From contig NC_064034.1 in NCBI RefSeq assembly GCF_932526225.1, positions 8,852,001-8,916,000 on the forward strand: DNA of 64,000 nucleotides. The letters run 5' to 3'. A program made the translations under genes and the position numbers. Source of the stretch: Nematostella vectensis. Lineage: Eukaryota > Cnidaria > Anthozoa > Actiniaria > Edwardsiidae. The notes beneath the pieces are model-generated. The model was not told the origin of the DNA and searched no databases. It worked only from the letters and a program-made list of their open reading frames with translations. Positions 14,001 through 26,125 of this stretch are shown here, piece by piece (position 1 is the first letter of the stretch; each line of letters begins with the position of its first letter).

Positions 14001-17000
14001 TAACACTCGACTGGTTGATGTGTCAGCAAGAATTGACAATGAGACTGGTATCATTGGCAGGAAAATATCACTGAAGTGTGTGGTATCTGGCATTGTCCAG
14101 GCAAATATCACATGGTACAAAAATGGTATTGCCTTGGACAGTGACAAGAAGGGAAGAGTATCAATAAAAAGGTAAAAAAAAATGTCATTCTATTTTCTTA
14201 CCCAATGGTAAAATGTTTTTGGTTAGGGAGTTACATGGATAGCATTTCACCCAGATCTTTACTCCTTGCTTGATCATTCTTATTCTATAATTGATAACTA
14301 AGTTAGCTTAATATTTATTATATTTTATACAAATCAGTCTTTTACAGTATGAGTTGGACCTGGTATAACAACTTTCCTGCTTGAAAATGTTTATAGTCTT
14401 TAGAATAAAGCTTCCTAACAGCTTTTTTTCTTCGTACTAAAAGCATTTGTGATCAATGTTAATCATATTCAGAAAAAAATCACATTTTTCCCTCAATGAA
14501 TAAAAAATATTAGCAGTTGGGAAGGTGGCAGACTAGAAGCTGTTTGAATTATGATTTAATTTTGGCTGTAATCCCTACTTAGTTGAAGGAAAAAAATGTA
14601 GCCATCATTTTTTAACCAGATCATTTCATACTTTTCCTCATTTTTTTCAGTTTGGATAAAGAGAAAGAAGGCTCACGTTTGAAGATTAAATCATTAAGGT
14701 TGTCAGATGCCGGAATTTATAAATGTACAGCCTGGAGTGGACTTCTCCTTGCAGTTAGCAATAATGCCTTTTTAGTTGTTAAAGGTACATTATATTTTAT
14801 TATTTATTTAGCTTAAAGAGTGGTGGGTTGTTTATTTGGATTACTTATGTGATGTGATTGTTGGGTTTAAGTTCTTTAAAATGAAAATGATGCAGACCTT
14901 TTAACACCTATTTCAAATGAGATTGCACTCTGGGAATCCATGTATCGTGACCCGTCCTGCTTCATTGGTATCAAATAAATAAGCAAATAAATGTAGATAG
15001 AAACACATTTACTGTTGCAAATCTGAACAGTTTTTTTATATGTTTGTTAACATTCATATGGCTTTCAGAGATGAGGGTTTAGTCATTTCATACTTCGCAT
15101 GAACCAACTTGGGTTACGACACATAGATTCTCCAGTACAACCTGGAAATAGGTGTAAATGAATGGCATATACCTTATAAAACATTTTTAGTAATTATAGG
15201 TTTTTACCTTGCATTGAACACAAATAATCATATTGATGTTATTGTATTTTCTACAACAGCTCCAGAACTTCCAACAAGACAACTTATAGATACTGAAGGT
15301 ATAAATCATTTACTAATGTGATGTATATGAAACCTCTAATTAACTTTCAAAACTAATTCCCTCTTGTAACATTAGACGTAAATGAGCAACAAAATTAATG
15401 TCATCACTCTTCTTGTAATTCTATATTAATTTTTTTATCAGATCCTGTGACAAACTTCACCCTCTTCAAGTCTTCTGATGAAGCATTTACAGATGATATG
15501 TGAGTATTTACTTCTAATTTTGATGTTTTTATTACTATTGTTGTTGTTGTTGCTGCTGTTGTTGTTATTATGGTGAGTCTAATCAGGGGCGTAGCCAGAG
15601 GGGTGGCCTAGGGGGCCCGGGGCTTCCTTTTAGCAGCCAAAAATACAGTAAATGTATGAGACATTTTTTAAAATACAGAAGAAAATGCCTTGAAAGAGCC
15701 TTTTGGGCCCCCTCCTGTTAAAAATCCTGGCTACTCCGCTGCTAATTGAAGAAAAGTAGCCACAGTTCCTAAAGGAGGATTCCATAAAATTCTCACCTCT
15801 TTCTGCAGTAGGCACCTTATTTGTCTCCCTAAACTATTTTCAATAACACCAATAAATTTTATGAAATTTTGTAGCCCATGTGACCTGTGCCTGCATTTTG
15901 CTGTTTTTACATCTGGATATGAATAATGCAGGGCAGTTCACCACTTAGTGGTTAACTGTCAGAGCTATTGGCATGTACTTTCAATTTAACTAAAAATACA
16001 ATTCAATGATCTTCATTGGATGTTTTCTTCTCTGTTATAGCAACTACCCTGGCCCCACTACAAGGCCAGGATACTGTGTGAGGTACACCGGACACATCTG
16101 CTCCAAGTCCATCAATCATAAAAAGAGTGTTTTCATCAGCGCTGTCAATCAGCAAGGGTCCATTGAGAAGAAGCTAGAGATTGCCTTCAATACTATATCC
16201 CGTTCTAAAAAACTCAGTGATAGCTGCCAGCCTTATGTCCTCCCCCTCCTGTGCCACTACTTGTTCCCCTATTGTGATGATGCTGCATCTCAGCCCCAGC
16301 CCCGCCCTCTTTGCTATGACGAGTGTGATCTCTTGAGGAAAGACGTTTGCTCAGAGGAGTATAAAGAAGTGCAGAAGGAGTCTCTATCTGTGGTATTGTT
16401 TCCTGATTGTGAGCGTCTCCCAAGTCGGGATAGTGTTCAGGGAAAGAAATGCATTCGGTTAGGGATACAGACTAGAAGAGCCTGGCCAAAAGAGAGCAAA
16501 GGTATGGTTACAATGAATATTTTCTTGTTTGAAAAGTTAGAAGCAACTGCTAGTCGGACACTGTTATAAGGACACCACTCTCGGAAAAGAGAAGTCCTGT
16601 TAAACTTTTAATTATTAAAAAAAATGACTAAAATACGCCCCTACTGTTAGAGACTTTTGCTTCCCTTCCAGAATATCCTCAATTACAGTAGTCGGTTGTA
16701 GTCTCGTCCCTTGGCTTCTATTGGCTGAGCGGCTTGTCGGTTAATGACATCACTTTTAATTTGCCGCTCGCCATATATCGCAGAAAATGTTTGACAACAG
16801 ACTGCTGTCACAAGACCCCCTGGGGACGAGTCGAAGTCATTTGTTTGATAAAAACAAGAGATGGTTTGCTTTCTTTCCCTCCGTTGGTGTTGTGAAATGA
16901 ATCCTTTTAAATATGTAACATCGAGACACAAGCAATGAAAGCTAAATAGATGTACTTGATATAGTCAGCGCGAGAAATGCACCAAGCCCTGCCAATAAGC

Positions 17001-20000
17001 CCCACTCTTTTCCGCGAAATCAGATAGATGGCGAAAACGACCAGGGCTCTTTTTGTACATCATTTTCTTTATCTTGTGGCCAGCCAGGAATGCTAGTTGA
17101 TGTTGGCGCTGTTTGCATGGGGTTGAGAATTTTCGAAACTCGCTTTGCCATTATTAGTGCAGGGGCGTAGCCAGGGGGGTGGCCTAGGTGGCCCGGGTCC
17201 CCCTTTAGCAGCCAAAAATACAGTAAATGTATGAGACATTATCTAAAACAAAAGAGAAAATGCCTTGAAAGTCCTTTTTGGGCCCCCTTCTGTTAAAAAT
17301 CCTGGCTACACCGCTGTAGTGTGGCTTTACAAACTAATCCGTCTGCTGTATTATAGGAGATCTATGCTTTAATGGCACTGGAGAACATTATAATGGAAAC
17401 ATCAGCGTCACCGAAAAAGGCTTTGGGTGTCAGAGATGGAACGTGACAACGCCACACTTTCACCTCATGTCGCCCGCAACTTACCACGAGTTGCGTGGAG
17501 GGCATAACTATTGCCGCAACCCTGGTGGCAAGAAGCAGCGCCCTTGGTGCTTTACTACTGATCCTCGCCAGAGATATGATTACTGTGACATAGCGAAATG
17601 TGGTAAGCCAAATTGTAGACACTACATGCGCTGACAATATGATGTGTTTAGTGCCCCTGTATGTACGAGTAAACAACTAGCTTACGACTAATAAGTTCTT
17701 TTGTTTGGACAGAATTTGGAATTTGCGTATGAAAAGATATTGTGTATTAGTGGAACCTTGCCGAATTTAAAGAACCATTAGTAAGATTGGCCATAAAAGT
17801 CTGTATGTAGACCGTTAATTTTTACTTGTCTTTCGTAAACTAGAAATAAGTGATTTTGTGTGGACAGAATTTGGAATTTGCAAAAGATGAGATAGTGTTA
17901 GTGGAATCGTTCTGAATTTAGCGAACCATAAGCATGGTGGACCATAGAAGTGTGTAGACATTTATTTTTTACTTGTCTTTCGTAAACAAAACTTTAGCGT
18001 TAAATACAATTTAAAATACCAACGCTAATGTTTAACGAAAACCGACAAAAACGTTGAATGTGTTTAGACAGAATTATCTTCTAAAAGGAACCGCCGTCTG
18101 TCCGCGGTGCCCTGAAGCGAAATACTTCAAAACAAATGACGCACTCACAAATCCAAGAAGTTTGTTTTGAGCGACATGACTTTATCTCGCTCAAATCATT
18201 TCTTACTTTGCGAATAAAAGTTCGAGAATGGTTCATAAAACATTTGATTTTATCACAATATTAATAGAAATCTCACATTTTCTATCAGCAGCTCGACGAA
18301 TTCATCGCTAACCAGGAAATAGCCTGCTAGCCGGCGTATTCGGGCGTATTCGGAATTGTTTTGTTTTCACCAAGCGCACCTTGCCTTCACGCGCGCCGCA
18401 TAAATCCAAAAATCGAAAAACGAAACATTTCCGAATAAGCCCGAATAAAAGCCGGCTAGCAGGCTAACCATTAATAGTCCGTAGCCCACGGTAGATAAAA
18501 AAATATACTGTTGGCAATCACATATTAATGTAGTACTTCCACGTGCATAACATAAAAGCGCATGTGCAACCACAAACTATGGTGCAACCACGTGTTCAAG
18601 AAAGGATATTCACGTGCTTTTCACATATCTTCTCTTGCATTCTCCGCACGCAAATTAATTTAGCCCCTTGTTTAAATATTGACTCTACAGCGCGTTCTCC
18701 AATTTCTTCTCTTATAGAAGACGAGCTGCCCGTGATCCACGTGGTCAGCATCCTGTATACCGTGATCCCTTGCCTGCTCATAGCCGTCATCTTCTTTTCT
18801 GTGGTGATTTTCTTCTGCTGGCGATGCGACAAGCAGATTATCTACCAGGCGGATGAGAGCGCCGCGCCCATGCCTCTCATGCCGGTCATAGTGAAGACGA
18901 CATCCAAGGTAAACACCCAGATGCTGCCGTTTTTTGTGTTGTCAATAATCTGCGCGCGCACTACAGCTAAGTGCCGACCGCTGACATTAAACTTCCAGGA
19001 GGGAGTCTTTTTCGAGTTCGCACGATTAACGATAGTTACACGTCTCTGTAATACACACTCGACTTCTTGAAATGATTGATTTGAACATGGACGTGAGGTT
19101 TCGATGCCTTGTGAGGGATGGCTAGTTTTTGAACTAGCACCCTTGTTAATTCTTGCTTAACGGGGGAGGGGGGCACTAGTTCAGCTGTAAATCTTGTTTT
19201 GTAAGCTTGACGGAGCGATTTCCCCTTTCTACAGATTCGCGAAATCAAGGAATCTCTGAGGTTACTTAAAGAGCTCGGAGAAGGTGATTACGGCAAAGTC
19301 TACTTCGGAGAAATAACGACCAAATCCGAGGGCCGTCTGATGGCCACAAGCGTCCTTGTCGTGTCGTTACGAGAATCGCACGAAGTCGACGTCAGAGACG
19401 AGTTCTTTGAGAAGGCGGAAGCATGGTCGAAACTGCAACATCCGAACATTATAACAATAGTCGGCATGTGCAACAAAAGCGTGCCTACGTGTGTGCTCTA
19501 CGAGTACCTCGAATATGGGACCTTGCACGAGTACCTCGTCCGAAACGCTCCTATCGACGATCCGGAGGCCGAGGAGGAGATTGCGGACCCCCTGTGGTGT
19601 GACGGTTTAATATCGATCGCATATCAGGTGGCGGCAGGAATGAACTACTTATCGAGTAATAACATTGTTCATGGCGATTTGGCCACTCGGAACTGTATGG
19701 TCGGACCGGGCCGGACGGTCAAGATTACGGACGTTGCTTTAACGCGATTGGGTTACTCACATGACTATTATCGACAGCTGCATAGGCGGCCCCTCCCCGT
19801 TAGGTGGATGGCGCCTGAAGCTATCCTCAGCTATCGCTTTACTCCGGAGACGGACATATGGTCGTTTGGAGTCCTTCTATGGGAACTATTCTCTTACGGT
19901 GCTCAGCCACATTTCGGATTTTCTAACGAGGATGTAATGTTCCGATTACGAGAATGCATACTGCTGCCTTGTCCGGTAGACTGTCCGGCCTCTGTGTACC

Positions 20001-20098
20001 GACTTATGAAAGAATGCTGGGACATTTTACCGCCCAGTCGACCACGGTTCAGTACAATACACACGCATCTTGGCGTGCTGAGATGCAATGCGCAATGA
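11036..20098 (+). CDS. ROR-family receptor tyrosine kinase-like protein, likely pseudokinase
   Basis: Single-pass receptor; ROR proteins act as Wnt co-receptors. Exons: 11036-11108 (signal peptide), 11424-11472, 13992-14171, 14651-14784, 15260-15298, 15442-15499, 16041-16501, 17357-17602, 18718-18908, 19235-20098. All phases agree, giving about 764 residues. Domains in order: Ig (LKCVVSG...DAGIYKCTA), frizzled-type cysteine-rich domain (16041 exon, ten conserved Cys), kringle (17357 exon; GGHNYCRNPGG, PWCF), transmembrane helix (18718 exon), kinase (final exon). The domain order is that of ROR. The glycine loop GEGDYGKVYFGE is kept. The VAIK segment reads VLVVSL with no lysine, HRD reads HGD and DFG reads DVA, so phosphotransfer is doubtful. 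The first two small exons were placed by signal-peptide character and phase match. Confidence 0.88.
12221..12281. repeat. Hairpin in ROR intron
   Basis: GTCATAGAGAAC is followed about 35 nt later by its complement GTTCTCTATGAC. Probably a small foldback repeat in a 2.5-kb intron where nothing else is seen between 11473 and 12480. Confidence 0.5.
12480..13655 (+). mobile_element. 5'-truncated non-LTR retrotransposon (LINE) with RT fragment
   Basis: An open frame, 12483-13379 (298 residues), begins inside a reverse transcriptase just before FLIYVNDI and contains the catalytic FADDTSIFF box, then a typical CR1/jockey-like C-terminus (LLYPYLQYCVSVWG, LQKRAIHII, YYTRSS). The upstream part of RT and the endonuclease are absent, as in 5'-truncated insertions. 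It ends in a simple tail of ACTGAA-like units near 13635-13655. The uninterrupted frame suggests a fairly recent insertion into ROR intron 2. Clade not determined. Confidence 0.8.
15584..15741 (+). mobile_element. 158-bp MITE with 5-bp TSD CTAAT
   Basis: Termini CAGGGGCGTAGCCAG and CTGGCTACTCCGCTG form an imperfect inverted repeat. CTAAT occurs at 15579-15583 and 15742-15746. It lies in a ROR intron and has no coding capacity. The CAG...CTG ends with 5-bp duplications recall hAT5-type elements (inference). Confidence 0.8.
17160..17316 (+). mobile_element. 157-bp MITE with 5-bp TSD TAGTG
   Basis: Second copy of the 15584 family in the same gene, with termini CAGGGGCGTAGCCAG and CTGGCTACACCGCTG. 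TAGTG flanks it at 17155-17159 and 17317-17321. It ends 40 bp before the kringle exon of ROR. Confidence 0.82.
17706..17987. repeat. Tandem duplication of about 130-155 bp in ROR intron
   Basis: Segment 17706-17840 (from GGACAGAATTTGGAATTTG to TTACTTGTCTTTCGTAAAC) recurs diverged at 17862-17987. Non-coding. Confidence 0.75.
18320..18466. mobile_element. Palindromic foldback element
   Basis: TAGCCTGCTAGCCGGC at the left end is the reverse complement of GCCGGCTAGCAGGCTA at the right, and the CCCGAATA-type interior also pairs. About 147 bp, non-coding, in the ROR intron before the transmembrane exon. Confidence 0.7.
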
Positions 20099-21097
20099 AA
20101 TAAATATCCAGCATTTCTTGCGGTAATTATCCTTCACAGCATCCATTGCGACCGTCACACTACCCAACGTTCCTTGCAGCCATAACCCTACCCAGCATTC
20201 CTTGCGGACATCATTGCTTTTCCAGCATAGCTCTACCCAGAAATCCCCGAGTCTCATGCACATAGCTTTACACAATGCCCTGCGACGTCAAAGTGAAACC
20301 CTAGTTTTAAAGTGATGTAACAGTTGACCACGCAAAGTTAGCGACTGTAAAACCATTGTTTTTATTCGTCTCTAACAACGCTTCGCCAATGGCGCAAGGT
20401 GCTGTCGAAAAGGAGTATTAAATAGATTTGCCGTTCAATTTTATCATTCTGCCGGCAGGTTATCACGGGTGGGCATGTCTTGGCTGCAAGGCATTCTGGT
20501 TACAGTATACAGGAGCGCAGGCTGGTCGCTGGCTGTCTGAAAAGCCTGGGTCGAGAGGCAATGCCTTCTGGGTTTTTGTTTTGAGCTTCTAAGAATTACA
20601 AAATCACTTGTTGCTGATGCAATAAATTGCAAAATCTTAAATGCTGCTCGGAAAATGAATAAGGTTATGTTTATTAATCAAGAATACAAATATAGAGATA
20701 TATATTATAATAAATTTCCTACCGCTTTGTAATATTGTGTTGTATTAAATTGTGTGCGACTCGCTTGTAGATTATTACAAAATTCCTCTACTCCCCCATA
20801 ACATCCGCCCATATGGGGAGAAACCCTGACGGGTGAGCCCATTAGGATCCAGAGGTGGTATGGGCGAGGCGAACTACAGCAAGACAATAATACTAGCTGA
20901 CGAGTAATTATCAAATGTTACTAGAGTCACGGGGATCATGTGTATTCCGCGAGTTCGTTGTTCGAGGAGGGGGAAGGGGGCTGGGTTAGTGGCGTACATT
21001 TGACAAACATTATTTATCTATTATTTTTCATTCTTGCTTTGGTACAAAATTGGCTTGAATTATAGTAGTAATTTATTTACAAAAAATACTTAGTAAT
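20099..21097. other. Intergenic region between convergent ROR and ApeC-CUB genes
   Basis: Contains the ROR 3' UTR with an AATAAA-like site directly after the stop (AAATAAATATCC, near 20097), loose repeats of CCCAGCATTCCTTGCGG-type units at 20111-20275, and AT-rich DNA. No gene seen. Confidence 0.6.
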
Positions 21098-24000
21098 TCA
21101 GTCCAGCGCGTCATAAATTATATTTTTCGTTGCTGCATCTTCGACGGCGCTAGTTTCGTACAGCGGGTTGTCGGTTTCTTTATCCATTTCCTGATAGATC
21201 TCTTCTGAATGGTTAAAAAGATCAGATGCCGGTGGAGGGAGCTTGTTGTGAGCGACCGATTCCTCTTCTGGGTCTTGCATCGTAATAATGCTGTTTCTGT
21301 GGTAACATAAAGTTGGGTTTAGACTAAGGATTTTCAAAAAAGTGTAACGTTTTAGTCTTACCTCTCATATGCCGGGTTCTGGACGCATCCGCTGTGGTAC
21401 CTGAGTTTAAGGGTCCATCGATTAGGTAAATTTTCCAATCTTCTTGTTGGGAAGGGGCGCCATTGATGAATTTGAAAAAGCAAAGGCTCTTTTTTTTTCT
21501 GTCAATTATTTAGTGTTTTAAAATTGACAGACTTCCTTAGGGAAGAAAACCCTTTAAGTCACGCCCCGTACCCCCTCCCACCCCCCCTGTCTTCATAGCT
21601 GTCTTGAGGCCCCAATTTTTAGGCCAGCATTGCCGTGCCTGAATGTTAGAAAAGGGTGGAGAAGGAAAATGAAAATCTTAGGTATGCTTAGGGTAAGCTA
21701 GGGACCTGGCAGCATATGCCTAGAGCCACCATTGGATACTCACTCCACTGTTACGCTTGGCTTTGCTTTTCCCTGGTTCCTAATAATTGAAAAAAATAGC
21801 TTTACTGTACACGATAGTGGACGATCGTCCAATCGACAAAAAAGGGACTGTTTCAAGGCTTGGAAATTCTAGGAAGTCCCAAAGTCGACTTCTTACTAAG
21901 GGATGTTGTATATAATGAATGTTCTCCAACAAAAACTGGAATTCGATACTGGACTCAACATCAATGAAGGGCCGCTCGCGATAAAAAGCACGCTACAATT
22001 GTAACTAGCGAAAGTAATATCAATACAATACCTCCAACGATACAACAGAAATCCCGCGACTCCAATCGTCCCAACCAAACACACTAAAGGCACTAGTATA
22101 GCGACCAAGGAAACTCGCTCTGAGCCCTCGGCACAATTCTTTTGCGGTGCAGCGGAAGCCTGCTTATTAGCAGTCGTGTAGACTTCTGTCGTAATTTCGA
22201 GTGACGTAGTTGGAACGTCAGTCGCGACGACCTTAGTTGTTGTAGGTGTTGTTGGTGATGCAATTTCACTAGTTGTCGGTGATGATGAAGTTGCTGTCTG
22301 TACTGGATTTATAAAAAATATGTTGATAAAAGATATGTTGACGGCTGGAAATAGAGCCTAGACGAGAATGAATATACAGTGACATAAACAACACTATCCT
22401 ATCCTATGTGGCCGCCAGCTCATTCGTGTGCTCAGACTCGAGAGTTCCATTAGTCGAGTAATTCTGGCGGCTGCAAAAGGGGCTGCGCAAACCCTCCTCC
22501 CCCCTCCCCCGTACACACATACACACAACAGTGTCGCTGTCCTGATCTAGTGACTTTGGTAGACTTGGTACGGTTTTGAATCCAGGGGCACACATCTCAT
22601 TTGGGATGATTAGGGCGAGAAGGCTTGCCCTAATCATCCCAGGTACATTTTTTCATTTTCAATAGCTGGTTCGGCAAAGGGTCTTATATTCTCGGTATTT
22701 GGCTTTATTACTCTTTAACCTTTTCAACACCCATTTGACAGAATTCATATTTTATATTTATTTGAAAATTGCACTTCAAGCCTCATATCATATCTCGAGG
22801 ACTAATCCATTGAAAAAAAAAAAACAATTTTCGATATGTTGGTTTACTTAACATAAGGAAATCTATGCAAAAATCCAAGCTTACCGAAGTTAACCAGACC
22901 TTATTTTGGGAAAACTTGCCATTTTTTTTCATTTTTTTGCTCTGTACACCCATCTTAATTTTAAGCATTTTGTATGCGCCATTCTGTCCCTAATATAATC
23001 TGGTCCATGGTACCTTCTACAGGATCCACTGCTTTGTACTCCGCTCGAAAACCTCCACCACTCCACGCGTTATCAGAGCTGAACACTGCAAACAGCTCAT
23101 TACTTGTTGACCTCACGTCACCCGGTATCACATTGCCATAGAGACTTGTCATCAGTTTTGCTCTATCGCTTCCGCCGTCAAATAATTTGAGCACGTCGCT
23201 GCTGGAGCCTCCAGTTAGCGAGAAATTAGTAAAGTGGACATTAACCACGTGGCCAGGATTAACAATGATCCTCCACGAGCACAACTGTCCATCCGGGTAT
23301 TTCTGAGGAAAGCGAGGGGACTGGAAAGTACCTGTTGAGTCCATCAGATTGTACTTGCAGCCTGTAAAAGATGGAAAGCAATAATAAGTTCACACCTATT
23401 TGAAAAAAGACAAGCAGGAGAAGCCTCACCCAGGCAAAATCAGACATACTTGCTGGTGCTATTTGCATGCAAGGGTGAGTGTATGGCAAACTTTTAAGGG
23501 GGTATGATACCCAAGACAACAAAAGTTTTAAGCAAAAGACTTAGCAGTTTTATTATTTCACATATCATTAACCTCATTGAGACTAATCATTCGATACCAA
23601 TTTTGGCAGTTACTGTTGCTATGGTAACCAAGCCACACCCAAAATACATGATTTTAATGCTCTTACGGTTACAGCTCTAGCTCTGAAACTATAATTGGAA
23701 CACAAACCAAACTAAGGATATTCATTGCTAATACCTCAAACTATGTAATGAACCTAAAATTGCTATATAGTTGACATAAATGGAAAATTATCAAGTAAAC
23801 AAACAAAAAGCTTATAATTTTAACCAGCATTCTTTGGTAAAAAGCCTTCATATTACTAAGCATTGTAAAAATTTCAAGGTTTTTGAGGTTCATTACACTA
23901 CTACACTATCAATAATTATTCCTGCCAAATTTCATGCAATAATATTAAAAACACAGGAACTAGTGAGTGTTACGCTGAGTGTTACTTCAAACTTGTAGTT

Positions 24001-25009
24001 TTTTTAGTATCACACCGCCTTAAGAACTTTACTCGTCTATTAGCAGTAGTACTTACTTGTGTAGTAGCAGTAGTGTATAGTATGTCCCACCACGTTTGCG
24101 CCATATGGATAGGGTGCTCGCACTTCATTATGGATACCGTTGGAGTCAAAATAAATCCACTCTAATTCCCCCACTGCCCACTCGACCTGTTGACACTCTT
24201 TCGATCCATACGGCATCAAATAAAACGGTGAGTCCACGGGGAGGGAAAGTGGTACAGAGGGATCCCCCATTACACTACAGCAGAACTGTAGAGCGGTGAT
24301 GGGTGGATCAACACCGTCATTATAGCTGCCTTTGGGTAGGACCCCACCCTTGGAGTTTAGATTGTTGGTCTCCTCGTCTCCCCAAGTGACCGAGCCGGCA
24401 CGGAGCCCTGTAGGACAGCTTAAGTCTGACTGGTAGATGCAGTACTTGCCTAATAAAGTGTAACACGTAACAGTTAGACAGTTGTTGAGGTGTAAATATA
24501 TAAACGTTTCTGAGCTATTGATGAAAGACACGCTTCATACAAAGCCATATACAGTGCCGTATACAGTGCCATATACAGTGCCGTATCGAAACATTGGGGG
24601 GGGGGGGGGCACAATACAGGAACATTAATTTTTTTGGGTGGGGACGGCCACGCCCCTACTGTTTATGGTGGGAGGGGGGGAGGGGCACATGCCCCCAGTG
24701 CCCCACCCCCTACTACGGCCCTGATATAACAAGCAGAACATGTAGGCAAACTTATATTATGCATACCATCAGGCCAAATGGGCCTAGTGGTAGTGGCATC
24801 ATCATCCCGTTGATTTTTGATACAGAATGACCTGTTTACACTACTCTCCCGCACCAGGCCCTCCATGTGGAAATTGGTTGAGCGAGAATTGGACGGATTC
24901 TTGTCCTTCGTGTCCTGGAAACGCCATCCTGTTGCCCAGGCTACACCGGACGGACAACCAGAGAGAGGTTTGGGAAGCCCATACAAGCCAGCAGGCCACT
25001 TAGAATCAT
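21098..25009 (-). CDS. ApeC-CUB single-pass membrane protein with tyrosine motifs, 5' exon missing
   Basis: Exons on the minus strand, high to low: 25009-24767, 24449-24057, 23361-23014, 22302-22032, 21296-21098; all phases agree (about 484 residues visible). The first exon encodes a WPAGLYGLPKPLSGCPSG module. The second is an apextrin C-terminal (ApeC) domain: WPDG, KYCIY, SCPTGL, FCCS, PFYLM, CQQVEW. The third is a CUB domain (GTFQSPRFPQKYPDGQLC...NELFAVFSSD). The fourth has a Thr/Ser/Pro-rich stalk and a transmembrane helix (LVPLVCLVGTIGVAGFLLY). The tail carries three tyrosines (IYQEM, NPLYET, IIYDAL). ApeC proteins in other animals bind microbial surfaces or act as adhesive proteins, so an innate-immune or adhesion receptor is plausible (inference). 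No signal peptide is in the visible exons; the 5' exon lies further right, possibly beyond the Polinton. Confidence 0.85.
22404..22980. other. Intron of the ApeC-CUB gene
   Basis: Between the CUB exon and the stalk/transmembrane exon. AT-rich, with a C-rich run near 22491-22509. No coding signal seen. Confidence 0.5.
23498..24019. mobile_element. MITE with TTAA target duplication
   Basis: Ends GGGGGTATGATAC and GTATCACACCGCC form an imperfect inverted repeat, with TTAA on both sides (23494-23497, 24020-24023). The 522-bp AT-rich interior has no gene. TTAA duplications are typical of piggyBac-type transposition. It ends 38 bp from the ApeC exon. Confidence 0.7.
24544..24725. repeat. Short tandem units and G-run repeat
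   Basis: CATATACAGTGCCGTATACAGTGC-type units at 24544-24582 precede a G-run (about 24597-24609) and a C/G-rich element ending ACTACGGCCCTGAT. The CCGTA/TACGG ends may be the arms of a small inverted-repeat element. In the ApeC gene intron. Confidence 0.45.
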
Positions 25010-25149
25010 CTGAAATGAACTAGATGTTATTCATTTTTATCAAATGAGATGTGCTACCTATCACACTCTGTCAGGCAACAACTCGCACCGCGTATGCTTC
25101 GACACCGTTTGGTGATGTTCTACTCCAAATAAATATTATTATTTTTTGG

Positions 25150-25941
25150 GGGTCCGGTATCCATCAAATCGCGCCCTCTGATTGGCTCTCCTGAGGTCTG
25201 GTATCCTACGATCCGGACCCCGCGACTACCGTACCGCTCACCTCCTCCAAAGCTCAAAATAGTTGATTTGTAAAATGACCACCGAAAACTGGATTTTTAC
25301 CCCCGAGGTTATATATTCACACTAAAACGGCAGTTTATTTGTCATCTCATCTAGAATCATTGACTTTACGGAAAATCGGCTTCAAACTCCCTGTGTTTTG
25401 ACAATTTCCCGTCATGATTTTGCAACGCGCGCGACAATTTCAAGTTTGCTGAAAGTTTATTTGGGATAAAAAAGGCAGCAAATCGTCTCTTCATACGAAG
25501 AAAAACGACAAATCACTCTAGGAATTTACCTACATAACCAGCTTAACGTATACACATTCAAGAGAAGTTCTTTGGTGAATATATTTTATCGTCTGTGGAG
25601 GATTTAAAGCGAAAGAAGACATTTCTACGATCAATTCGAGTTGAGAACGACGTTTCAATTTGGACTAAATTATTTTACAAAACTGTTGGTCAAAACTCAG
25701 AGAATTTCTTCTTTGGAAGTTCTGTATTTCTGGAGGATTAAAAGCGTTGTGTGCAAATACAAAATGGAGTTTATTGAATGATCATGAGCGAACAAAATCT
25801 TCACGAACATCGGCGCAAGTCAGAAGAGAAACCTCGCCTCGTGCAACCATAAGCCCGTAAGGTAAACAAAGTTGAAAAATCGGCCTTCGGCCTCGGTCAT
25901 CAATTTCAATACCTCGGTCATGGTATTTCAGGATACGGACC
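25150..25941. mobile_element. Candidate non-autonomous DNA transposon
   Basis: Left end GGTCCGGTATCC and right end GGATACGGACC form an imperfect inverted repeat bracketing about 790 bp without a gene. It includes a CGGCCTTCGGCC hairpin near 25882. No target duplication recognised. It fills most of the space between the ApeC gene and the Polinton. Confidence 0.5.
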
Positions 25942-26008
25942 TCCCAGCTGGTAAATTATATATTGTTTTTTTTGGCACAAGAACTGGCTTTCTGACTCAT
26001 TTTCCCAG

Positions 26009-26102
26009 CACCAGAGTGCACTCCTCGCATAGCTACTTTGGTATATGAGCTGACATGCGACGATGTTTCTGACCAAGAGATGAGCACAGCAGATGTATTG
26101 TG
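26009..26102 (+). other. Exon-like open segment next to the Polinton
   Basis: A 94-nt plus-strand segment follows a good acceptor (TCATTTTCCCAG) and ends at a consensus donor (TG|GTAAGT). It is open in one frame (CTPRIATLVYELTCDDVSDQ within it). The Polinton target duplication begins 18 bp after its end. It may be an exon of an unrecognised host gene or chance; no family recognised. Confidence 0.3.
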
Positions 26103-26120
26103 GTAAGTCCCAAGCTCTGT

Positions 26121-26125
26121 CCTTT
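26121..26125. repeat. Polinton target-site duplication, left copy
   Basis: CCTTT directly before the terminal AG. Including the preceding T gives the 6-bp TCCTTT, which is matched on the right if the last element base is shared. Polintons make 6-bp duplications. Confidence 0.8.
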
